From Candidatus Uhrbacteria bacterium (lineage in GTDB: Bacteria > Patescibacteriota > Patescibacteriia > UBA9934), in assembly GCA_030688135.1 (NCBI GenBank), contig JAUYIW010000047.1, forward strand, positions 1 to 12,321: 12,321 bases of DNA, written 5' to 3'. Positions 5,677 through 11,451 of the stretch are shown here, piece by piece (positions within the stretch are counted from its first letter, which is position 1; each line of letters begins with the position of its first letter). The notes below the pieces were generated by a model. The model saw only the letters and a program-made list of their open reading frames with translations. It had not been told where the DNA came from and ran no database searches. The position numbers were made by a program, and so were the translations under genes.

Positions 5677-6705
5677 GTGCTTCAAATCGCTAATACAATC
5701 CTGAACGCCTACGACCTAGGTGAGGTCAAACACATCGATCCAATCACCGTCGGGCTTATTCATCAGACTTACCGAATCGACACTATACCGAGCGGGCACC
5801 CACAAGGGGATGCCCCTACGCGAAGCCAATTTATCCTCCAACGCCTACATCCACTCCTCGGCACTAAAGAGATCGGTGAGGATTTTTTAGCTGTTACGCG
5901 CGAACTTGAACATGCAGACTTCCCTGCCCCTCGAGCAATCTTGAATCGTGATGGCCAAATCCTTACGCACGAAAATAAATTTGCATGGCGAATGCAAACG
6001 TTCATTGCAGGTAAAACTTTTAATACTGTACAAAATGCAACAATGGCTCTAACTGCCGGTGAGCTTTACGGTAAATTTCACAAAGCACTCTCTGACTTCA
6101 AATATGAATTTAAAACTGAAGTACGTTTGCACAATACAAAAGCCGAATTTGAAAAACTTCAGACTGCTATAAATTCTGCCAAGGTTGATCTTCTCGAAGA
6201 GGTAAAAAAAGAAGTAGATTTTATTTCAACCGAACTGCCAACCCTTTACTTGCCGGACGATCTTCCAAAAGCCGTGATTCATGGCGACCCTAAAATATCA
6301 AATATACTTTTTAGTGAGGATCACCGTGCCATTGCACTAATCGATCTTGATACATGTAATCGAGATAGCATTCTTGTTGATATTGGCGATGCCTTTCGTT
6401 CGTGGTGTGGCAAAGAGGAAGATGACCCAAATAATCAATTTCGCAAAGAAATCTTTGATGCCGGTTGGGCCGGATATAAAAAAGGAGCAGGCGATCTGCT
6501 CACTGAGCGTGAGATTAATCTTGTGCCACAAGCTATCGGATGTATAACTCTCGAACTTGCTGCACGATTCCTTGCAGATTATTTTAACGACAATTACTTT
6601 GGCTGGGATTCAACTCGCTATGCAACTCGCCGCGACCACAACCTCGCCCGCTGCCGCGGTCAGATTGCCGAGTACAAGGACATGCAGGACAAGATCAGTC
6701 GCTGA
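5677..6705 (+). CDS. APH-fold phosphotransferase, N-acetylhexosamine 1-kinase (NahK)-like
   Basis: A 342-residue protein of the aminoglycoside phosphotransferase/choline kinase fold. The Brenner-type catalytic motif is VIHGDPKISNILF (200-212; H202, D204, N209). The metal-binding acidic motif is LIDLD (221-225). The N-lobe has the GLIHQTYRID strand (26-35) and FILQRLHP (52-59), matching the NahK-style layout (GHINDTY ... LQR-N). NahK phosphorylates GlcNAc/GalNAc at C1 in lacto-N-biose salvage; sugar specificity here is not certain, and it may be another small-molecule kinase. The GTG start at 5677 is the first in frame; an overlapping ATG at 5675 is out of frame. There is no SD. Residues 40-48 (GHPQGDAPT) are encoded by a dispersed 27-bp repeat, inserted in frame where the family has a short variable loop. 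A terminator candidate lies at 7005. Confidence 0.78.
   Translation: MLQIANTILNAYDLGEVKHIDPITVGLIHQTYRIDTIPSGHPQGDAPTRSQFILQRLHPLLGTKEIGEDFLAVTRELEHADFPAPRAILNRDGQILTHENKFAWRMQTFIAGKTFNTVQNATMALTAGELYGKFHKALSDFKYEFKTEVRLHNTKAEFEKLQTAINSAKVDLLEEVKKEVDFISTELPTLYLPDDLPKAVIHGDPKISNILFSEDHRAIALIDLDTCNRDSILVDIGDAFRSWCGKEEDDPNNQFRKEIFDAGWAGYKKGAGDLLTEREINLVPQAIGCITLELAARFLADYFNDNYFGWDSTRYATRRDHNLARCRGQIAEYKDMQDKISR
5794..5820. repeat. 27-bp dispersed repeat segment inside the kinase coding sequence
   Basis: The 27 bases are the exact reverse complement of 7564-7590, which is one half of an intergenic palindrome. The length is nine codons, so the frame is kept. The next bases (CGCGAA) also match the other end of that palindrome (7620-7631). 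Confidence 0.9.
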
Positions 6706-6765
6706 TACAATTAGCTATTAGCATTGATTCACCATTTCGACGAACTAAGTGAGGAGAAATCTAAT

Positions 6766-6852
6766 TTGTCATTGCGAGGAACTCGTATACAGCGACCGAA
6801 GCAATCTCTTCGATGAGATTACTTCGGTCGCTACGCTTCCTCGTAATGACAA
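6766..6852. repeat. 87-bp REP/MITE-like palindrome
   Basis: Outer arms TTGTCATTGCGAGGAA and TTCCTCGTAATGACAA (one mismatch). Inner arms AGCGACCGAAGCAATCTC (6791-6808) and GAGATTACTTCGGTCGCT (6815-6832) around TTCGAT. GTCATTGCGAGGA...GAAGCAATCTC is a widely recurring bacterial intergenic repeat type. It lies 60 nt after the kinase stop and could end or stabilise that mRNA. Confidence 0.85.
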
Positions 6853-6855
6853 GGT

Positions 6856-6972
6856 ATGAAAGAACCCTCCCAGGCAGTAGTCGCAGGGCCGTACCCGGAT
6901 GAATATAAGCTACCGGACGACTCAGCATACTACCTTAATTCGGAGTGGTATTTTGTTCTGGATCCGTTATGA
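6856..6972 (+). CDS. Possible 38-residue small protein
   Basis: ATG to TGA encodes a short acidic, Tyr-rich peptide with the core GPYPDEYKLPDDSAYY and then LNSEWYFVLDPL. An upstream TGA rules out a longer form. A terminator candidate follows 33 nt after the stop. There is no good SD, and the ATG sits directly after the palindrome at 6766-6852, so it may be chance. The segment can also fold (AGTCG/CGACT, GTAGT/ACTAC), so it may be a structured repeat and not a gene. I do not recognise it. Confidence 0.25.
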   Translation: MKEPSQAVVAGPYPDEYKLPDDSAYYLNSEWYFVLDPL

Positions 6973-7004
6973 TCAGTAATATGATCGCTTTGATCTCCTT
7001 AATA

Positions 7005-7027
7005 AACGCACCCTCGGGTACGTTTTT
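7005..7027 (+). terminator. Rho-independent terminator candidate
   Basis: AACG-C-ACCC / GGGT-A-CGTT with a tight loop, followed by a TTTTTATC tract. It lies about 300 nt after the kinase stop and 33 nt after the small ORF. The stem is short with one internal mismatch. It could end either transcript. Confidence 0.5.
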
Positions 7028-7068
7028 ATCGTCAAACCCAGCCTACCCCCAGTGGTAAATTGAGAAAT

Positions 7069-7139
7069 TGACGAGAGATTTCTCGCAGTCGCTCGAAATG
7101 GCGGCTAACTAAAGATCCTTCGCTATGCTCAGGATAACA
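7069..7139. repeat. Two repeat modules of the CxPExSEGS / RHFExxREI type
   Basis: On the minus strand one module reads ATCCTGAGCATAGCGAAGGATC (7113-7139) and the other CATTTCGAGCGACTGCGAGAA (7069-7102 area), each with internal complementarity (ATCCT/AGGAT; GAGAxATTTCTC). Such segments, when mis-translated, give the familiar spurious CYPEHSEGS...RHFERLREIS peptides in many genomes. They follow the ribH stop immediately (by 7 nt) and may serve as the 3' end of that mRNA. Confidence 0.75.
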
Positions 7140-7146
7140 AATATAG

Positions 7147-7551
7147 CTATTCTTCCAACATCGCCGCGACAGCAACAACTGCTTTGCGAGCATATGGACG
7201 CACGCGAGGCTCGATTTGATGTGGCTCAATTTCAGGACCCAAAACGCCTAGACCTATTGGCTTCATGGTCTCAAGCATCAGTTGCATTACAAAGTGCATG
7301 AGCGACTGCCCCATTACCATGCCATGCTTGGTTTCGCCACGCTCAATAATTCCAAGTGCTACAGCGCCATCAATATCATCACGAAGTAATAACTTTTTTA
7401 GAGCAAGAGGCTTTTCAACAGAACCAGGCACCCAAACCTCCTCTACGATATTCAATCCAAGCTCATTGGCGATTGCCCGAGCCTCCTCAAGCATCTCAAG
7501 TGCTAAATCTTTATGAAACGACCCTAGTACAAGGGCGATATTCTTTGTCAT
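7147..7551 (-). CDS. ribH: 6,7-dimethyl-8-ribityllumazine synthase
   Basis: RibH condenses 5-amino-6-ribitylaminouracil with 3,4-dihydroxybutanone 4-phosphate, the penultimate riboflavin step. The 134-residue protein is slightly short (family 140-160). It shows GSFHKDLALEMLEEAR (11-26, for the usual FN-x-x-I), VPGSVEKPLAL (42-52, usual VPGafEiP), DGAVALGIIERGETKHGMV (61-79, usual alGvIrGeTxHfdyV, keeping the catalytic His) and GVLGPEIEPHQIEPR (102-116, usual GvLT-x-x-x-x-QA-x-x-R). The FN Asn is replaced by His and the GT/eQA segment is altered, so it belongs to a divergent, somewhat archaeal-looking subgroup. There is no SD before the ATG. It is transcribed after ribE with a 65-bp palindrome between them. 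Confidence 0.85.
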   Translation of the reverse strand: MTKNIALVLGSFHKDLALEMLEEARAIANELGLNIVEEVWVPGSVEKPLALKKLLLRDDIDGAVALGIIERGETKHGMVMGQSLMHFVMQLMLETMKPIGLGVLGPEIEPHQIEPRVRPYARKAVVAVAAMLEE

Positions 7552-7563
7552 ATTTTAATGTTA

Positions 7564-7628
7564 CGTAGGGGCATCCCCTTGTGGGTGCCCATTCGTTATT
7601 TCGGGCAGGTACAAGACCTGCCCCTACG
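7564..7628. repeat. 65-bp palindromic repeat between ribE and ribH
   Basis: Outer arms CGTAGGGG and CCCCTACG enclose two hairpins: GGGCAtCCCC-TTGT-GGGtGCCC and GGGCAGGT-ACAAG-ACCTGCCC. One arm (7564-7590) is identical, in reverse complement, to 27 bases within the kinase gene at 5794-5820. It occupies nearly all of the ribE-ribH gap and could affect the ratio of their expression. Confidence 0.88.
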
Positions 7629-7632
7629 CGAA

Positions 7633-8244
7633 TTATTTTGATTTCATTATTTGCTCCACTGTATCAACAATCGTCTGCGTGCGCGAGTTGATCTCTACAT
7701 TCACAAAATCCCCAACTCCCTTATTGCCAAATGTAGTCACTCGCAAAGTCTCAGGAATCAACCAAACTTTAAATGTACCGGTCATCTTATCAGGATCAAC
7801 TACTGTTAGTGACGCACCATCAAGTCCAATAAAACCTTTATCTAAAATGTAACGCATCCATTCAGCCGGAACCTTAAACTCTACCACTCTATTATTTTTC
7901 GGCTCTTCCACTCCAACAATCTGCGCCATCCCTACTATATGTCCGCTCATTAAATGCCCGCCAATTTCATCTCCCATCTTGGCTGAACGTTCAATATTCA
8001 CTTTTGAACCTTCCGCAATCCTACCGATAGTTGTTTTTTGAAGCGTTTCCTCCATTGCATCAAAACTAACTTTTTGACCATCAATATTCACAACAGTTGT
8101 GCATGCACCATCGATCGCAACGCTAGCACCAATCTTCAAATCATCTACAAGATCAACTGAAAACTCCAAAACAAAAGACTTAAGTCCAGGTTTGTTCTGA
8201 ACACCTACAACTGGAACTAACGCTTGTATTATTCCGGTGAACAT
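7633..8244 (-). CDS. ribE: Riboflavin synthase alpha chain
   Basis: Riboflavin synthase dismutates two 6,7-dimethyl-8-ribityllumazine molecules to riboflavin and the pyrimidine donor. The protein is 203 residues from MFTGIIQ, the family's diagnostic N-terminus. It has two homologous lumazine-binding barrels. The first contains GASVAIDGACTTVV with KVSFDAMEETLQKT. The second contains GFIGLDGASLTVV with FKVWLIPETLRVTTFG. They are linked by GDEIGGHLMSGHIVG. The length is normal. The frame opens five codons earlier at a TTG, but ATG 8244 matches the family start. No SD is seen; an AT-rich palindrome (8245-8315) lies immediately upstream. The substrate-producing ribH follows. ribD and ribBA are not in the window. 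Confidence 0.95.
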   Translation of the reverse strand: MFTGIIQALVPVVGVQNKPGLKSFVLEFSVDLVDDLKIGASVAIDGACTTVVNIDGQKVSFDAMEETLQKTTIGRIAEGSKVNIERSAKMGDEIGGHLMSGHIVGMAQIVGVEEPKNNRVVEFKVPAEWMRYILDKGFIGLDGASLTVVDPDKMTGTFKVWLIPETLRVTTFGNKGVGDFVNVEINSRTQTIVDTVEQIMKSK

Positions 8245-8315
8245 AAATCTAAATTTCAAATATCAAAGCTCAAATGCCAAATCGATTTATTATTTGAATT
8301 TTGTAATTTGATTTT
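8245..8315. repeat. AT-rich palindromic module upstream of ribE
   Basis: AAATCTAAATTTCAAATATC...CTCAAAT on the left is roughly the reverse complement of ATTTGAATTTTGTAATTTGATTTT on the right, around a TCGATTTATT centre. It fills the gap between the hydrolase gene stop and the ribE start. It is similar in style to 5541-5673 but not identical. A possible ribE promoter would have to lie here; none is clear. Confidence 0.5.
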
Positions 8316-8912
8316 CTAAACTATCCCCTCAAACTGATATTCAAGACCTTCTCCAGGATCACAAATGATCTCGGTGTTTGCAAGCTTCTCCACAAGCGCT
8401 AACAAAACTGGATAACTCTCGCCCTGAAAATGACCTTCGCCTTCATTTCGCTCTACCAAAGTTGCATGCAACACATCGGCATATTTTTCTGCATGATCAA
8501 ACGGTATTACCTTATCGTCCCGCGAGTGAACTACTATAAACTTTGATGCCTTCCACATAAGCACATCAAAATCTAATTCGCTCAAAAAGAAACCACGAAA
8601 CTTTTCGTCGCCAATCATCCAAGGAGTAGAAACTAGAATTACTCCATGAGGAGTCGATCTGGCTTCCACAGCTTCAAGAAAACGTAACGCCTCAGCGCCA
8701 CCGATTGAGTGGCCTAAAATAATAGTTTCGTCATCAACATAACGAACCGCCTCAACTAAAACCTTGGTCCACTCTTCTGGATCGGGAGCGTCAGCATTTG
8801 GAAGATCGAGCACAATAACTTCGTGACCCTTTTCTCTTAGCTCGTCTGCAAGCCAAGGAAAGAAGTTAGTTTGCGAACTGGCCTTGTAACCATGGATAAG
8901 TACTATGCGCAT
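8316..8912 (-). CDS. Alpha/beta hydrolase, RBBP9/YdeN family
   Basis: A 198-residue single-domain serine hydrolase. The N-terminal strand and oxyanion turn are MRIVLIHGYKASSQTNFFPWL (1-21). The nucleophile elbow is GHSIGG (S69). The acid is D132 or D133 in VVHSRDDKVIPFDHA. The base is H161 in EGEGHF. YdeN/RBBP9 proteins are small esterase-like hydrolases of unclear substrate, and a peptide-editing role for RBBP9 is debated. No signal peptide is present, so it is cytoplasmic. It lies upstream of ribE in the same direction with a 71-nt gap and may share its transcript; a functional link to riboflavin is not implied. The start ATG sits at the edge of an inverted-repeat element. AGGG directly before the ATG is too close for a normal SD. 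Confidence 0.85.
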   Translation of the reverse strand: MRIVLIHGYKASSQTNFFPWLADELREKGHEVIVLDLPNADAPDPEEWTKVLVEAVRYVDDETIILGHSIGGAEALRFLEAVEARSTPHGVILVSTPWMIGDEKFRGFFLSELDFDVLMWKASKFIVVHSRDDKVIPFDHAEKYADVLHATLVERNEGEGHFQGESYPVLLALVEKLANTEIICDPGEGLEYQFEGIV

Positions 8913-9055
8913 ACCCTGTAGAAGAACTTCGAATTATGTGCGTTCCAAAAAGTTTACTGGAACAACGGACATATATCAATAGTTCGTTTAGCTTGATTTA
9001 GATGCCCTGTTATTACAAGCTGCGGGAAAACTCTTCGAAGTTTCTCTACAGGGCA
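8912..9055. repeat. 144-bp element with 22-bp imperfect terminal inverted repeats
   Basis: Arms 8912-8933 and 9034-9055 match at 19 of 22 pairs (TACCCTGTAGAAG... against ...CTCTACAGGGCA). Between them lie further stems GTTCCA/TGGAAC (8942-8963) and AGCTTG/CAAGCT. It is positioned immediately before the hydrolase ATG, so the transcript leader would be highly structured. It could be a MITE-like insertion or a regulatory leader; no known riboswitch was recognised. Confidence 0.6.
8951..8979 (-). promoter_or_regulatory. Possible promoter of the hydrolase-rib unit
   Basis: TTGATA (rc at 8974-8979), 17-bp spacer, then TAAACT (rc at 8951-8956), about 38 nt before the hydrolase ATG and inside the inverted-repeat element. 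Moderate match only. Confidence 0.35.
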
Positions 9056-9097
9056 TATTCTATTAAAATTGAAATTTGATAATTGATGCTAAAGTAC

Positions 9098-9225
9098 CTT
9101 GAATTACGAAACTCGATGAAATTTGCGTGAACGGGCTGTCGATCCCCGTGAACCCTACTAAAACGTAGGGGGAACGGGGCGACGGGCGCCCGTGAACGCA
9201 AAGATCGCGAGTTTCGTAATTCAAG
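9098..9225. repeat. 128-bp large palindrome with perfect 18-bp ends
   Basis: Arms 9098-9115 and 9208-9225 are perfect reverse complements. Inside, TTTGCGT/ACGCAAA, CGGGC/GCCCG, GTCG/CGAC, CCCCGT/ACGGGG and CCCTAC/GTAGGG nest in order, so almost the entire element folds into a single long stem with a TAAAAC tip. The core is GC-rich in an AT-rich gap. The word CGTGAAC occurs three times. It lies between divergent genes, so it is not needed as a terminator. No ORF of note. Confidence 0.85.
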
Positions 9226-9350
9226 ATAAAGTAAGAATACCATAGATGAAAATACGATTTAACGCAATATCTAAAGAAAATATGAAGTTGTGTTTGCACA
9301 CCTACCTTACACGGACAGCAATTTTATCCCCCCACTTTTTTAATTTAATC

Positions 9351-9370
9351 ATATTATGTGATATTATGTG
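9351..9370 (+). repeat. Tandem 10-bp duplication upstream of surface gene
   Basis: ATATTATGTG twice in a row, each with a TATTAT that could serve as a -10 box. GTGATATTAT is shared with the region before the second surface gene (11412-11421). No good -35 accompanies it. Confidence 0.6.
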
Positions 9371-9379
9371 AACGATCCT

Positions 9380-9417
9380 AAGTGAAAAACTTATATAAAT
9401 ATTAAGGTTATTCACTT
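9380..9417. repeat. Hairpin in the leader of the first surface gene
   Basis: AAGTGAA (9380-9386) and TTCACTT (9411-9417) are perfect inverted repeats with partial pairing inside (AAAC/GTTA). The remaining leader to 9516 is AT-rich with no other structure or gene seen. It may be an operator or a leader hairpin. Confidence 0.45.
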
Positions 9418-9516
9418 TCAAATATAGCCAACAACGTATTTTAAAACAAATTAAAATAGAGTAAGTGTGGATGTCGACCATACTTAACCGATAAAATTAA
9501 ATACAGTAAATAATAT

Positions 9517-11304
9517 ATGAAAAAAATTAACAGGATTTCAACAGTTATACTGGGCATTGCATTCATGCTTGGTATGATTGTGCCAACTACTACATTTGCG
9601 GCGACAGATCCAGGATTAGGTGCGGCGGATTCTTTCTCAATAGTCGCCCAAACATCGATTACCGGAACAGGTACTATCTCAGCACATGTTGGGTTAAATA
9701 GCACTGGTGCCGGAATTACAGATCTAACTGACGCCATGGTAGGTGGCACAATATATTCTACCGATGGAGTTGCGCCGAGCACAGCAACTTTAGCCCCCGC
9801 TGTTCAGGCCGATCTTTCAACCGCGAATGACGATATAACAGGTCAGGGTTCAGATGGTAGTATCGGCCCAGCTCTTGATGGTTTATCTCTCACAACGGGT
9901 GTTTATGATATTGGGGCTGGACGATTAAACGGTGGTGTACTTACTCTTGATGGTTCTGGTACATATATTTTAAGGGCATCAAGCGATTTTGTATCCTCCG
10001 GTTCAATTAATTTAATCAATGGTGCAAGAGCTTGCGATGTGTATTGGCAAGTTGATACTTTGGCGACTATCAATGGAAGTTCGTTTGCAGGAACAATTAT
10101 TGCTGGAACTGGTGTCCATTTCGGTTCCAATGTTACTTTGGATGGTAGAGCTTTAGCATTAGGAGGTGATGTAACATTGCTTAATACTACTATTTCTGGA
10201 CCAACATGTGCAACGTCATCTTCCTCAACTCAAAATAACACAATTACGGTTATTAAAAATGTTGTGAATGACAATGGCGGAACAGCGACCTTCGTTGATT
10301 TCCCGCTTTTTGTAAACGGAAATTCCGTTAATAGTGGAGAACGTGTTAGTTTAGCGGCTGGCCTTTACACGGTAACAGAAACCGGCTCTGACGATTACGA
10401 GGCCACCTTTAGTGGAGATTGTGATGCCAATGGACAAATCAATCATGGAGGAGCTGGTACACAAAATGATGTATGTTTCATTACAAACGACGATATTGGA
10501 GCCCCAGTTGCTGTACCTCCAGTCCCTCCAATCATCGACGTGTTGAAGGTTCCGAATCCTTTAGCTCTACCGGACGGACCTGGTTCAGTAACATACACTT
10601 ACACGGTTAGTAATATAGGAACGGTTCCTATCGAAAATATCACGGTAAGAGACGATTCTTGTACCCCAGTCTATATTTCGGGAGATACTAACAGTGATAC
10701 AAACCTTGATTTGACGGAAACATGGGAATACACCTGTTCAAATACACTATCCGAAACCCATACAAATATCGTTACCGCTACAGGATGGGCCAATGGAATA
10801 AGCGCAAATGATATCGCAACTGCTACGATTACCGTCGGCGTTCCAGAAGTGCCACCGTTGATCCATGTAACAAAAGTTCCAAATCCATTAGTGCTATCTT
10901 CCGGAGGTGGAATGGTCACATACACCAATAAAGTTACCAACCCTGGAACTGTAGCTCTATCCAATGTACAGTTAACCGACGATAAATGTAGTCCAGTAGA
11001 ATATGTTTCTGGCGACGTGAATAGTGATTCAAAACTCGATACCACCGAAACATGGACATACACATGCCAATCAGAACTCACTAAAACCACGTTGAACACA
11101 GTTACCGCGAGCGGAGAAGCTAATGGTCTAACTGTAAGGGACTTCGCAATTGCTACTGTTGTTGTAAATGCTACCGTAGTTCCTACACTACCGAATACTG
11201 GTTTATTCCTTGCCAACAATCTTCCTGCATTACTTGGCATCATGGCCGGAGTCTTTACAGTTATACTAATACTTTACACTATTCGGAAAAGGCAGACTGT
11301 GTAG
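9517..11304 (+). CDS. LPXTG-anchored surface protein with DUF3494 ice-binding-like domain
   Basis: A 595-residue secreted protein. The signal peptide is about 1-29 (KKINR, hydrophobic core, TTTFAA). The DUF3494 beta-solenoid domain is ~34-231: LGAADSFSIVA at its start, LDGSGTYILRASSDF, the diagnostic INLINGARACDVYWQV, then SFAGTIIAG and DGRALALGGDVTL. After a Ser-rich linker comes a prealbumin-like beta domain (~241-326, NDNGGTATFVDFPLFVNG). Two DUF11-type repeats follow (~335-442 and ~446-551), each with a GDxNSDxxLDxxETWxYTC block that may bind calcium. The C-terminus is LPNTG (558-562), a membrane segment and RKRQ, a sortase signal. DUF3494 proteins include ice-binding proteins, but many members are probably adhesins, so ice binding is unproven. 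There is no SD before the ATG. Confidence 0.88.
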   Translation: MKKINRISTVILGIAFMLGMIVPTTTFAATDPGLGAADSFSIVAQTSITGTGTISAHVGLNSTGAGITDLTDAMVGGTIYSTDGVAPSTATLAPAVQADLSTANDDITGQGSDGSIGPALDGLSLTTGVYDIGAGRLNGGVLTLDGSGTYILRASSDFVSSGSINLINGARACDVYWQVDTLATINGSSFAGTIIAGTGVHFGSNVTLDGRALALGGDVTLLNTTISGPTCATSSSSTQNNTITVIKNVVNDNGGTATFVDFPLFVNGNSVNSGERVSLAAGLYTVTETGSDDYEATFSGDCDANGQINHGGAGTQNDVCFITNDDIGAPVAVPPVPPIIDVLKVPNPLALPDGPGSVTYTYTVSNIGTVPIENITVRDDSCTPVYISGDTNSDTNLDLTETWEYTCSNTLSETHTNIVTATGWANGISANDIATATITVGVPEVPPLIHVTKVPNPLVLSSGGGMVTYTNKVTNPGTVALSNVQLTDDKCSPVEYVSGDVNSDSKLDTTETWTYTCQSELTKTTLNTVTASGEANGLTVRDFAIATVVVNATVVPTLPNTGLFLANNLPALLGIMAGVFTVILILYTIRKRQTV

Positions 11305-11336
11305 TTAATTAGTCACAATTGAAAAGAATTAAAATT

Positions 11337-11371
11337 ATCCTGTACCGTGACATTAGTTCGTGGTGCAGGAT
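11337..11371. terminator. 13-bp hairpin between the two surface genes
   Basis: ATCCTGTACCGTG and CGTGGTGCAGGAT pair (three GU) around ACATTAGTT, 33 nt after the stop of the first gene. It is followed by AAAAATTAT on the plus strand, not a T-run, so it is an imperfect intrinsic terminator. It may protect the mRNA 3' end or merely separate the two genes. Confidence 0.45.
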
Positions 11372-11451
11372 AAAAATTATATAAAAAGTGGGTGCCAACT
11401 TTTCGATTTAAGTGATATTATACCCAATATTGAGTAGGATTTTAGCAGCTT

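Noticed and set aside
6856..6972. tRNA-like fold in the gap after the kinase
   Set aside because: No GTTCRANNC T-arm and no acceptor pairing of the right length on either strand.
7032..7229. 65-codon ORF with CYPEHSEGS...RHFERLREIS
   Set aside because: A well-known spurious translation of intergenic repeats; it also overlaps the ribH 3' end in another frame.
8912..9055. FMN riboswitch upstream of the rib genes
   Set aside because: The conserved FMN aptamer core is not seen; the element is a simple inverted repeat.
10671..11243. 190-codon minus-strand ORF opposite the surface gene
   Set aside because: Antisense shadow of the DUF11 repeats; the plus frame has a signal peptide, domains and a sorting signal.
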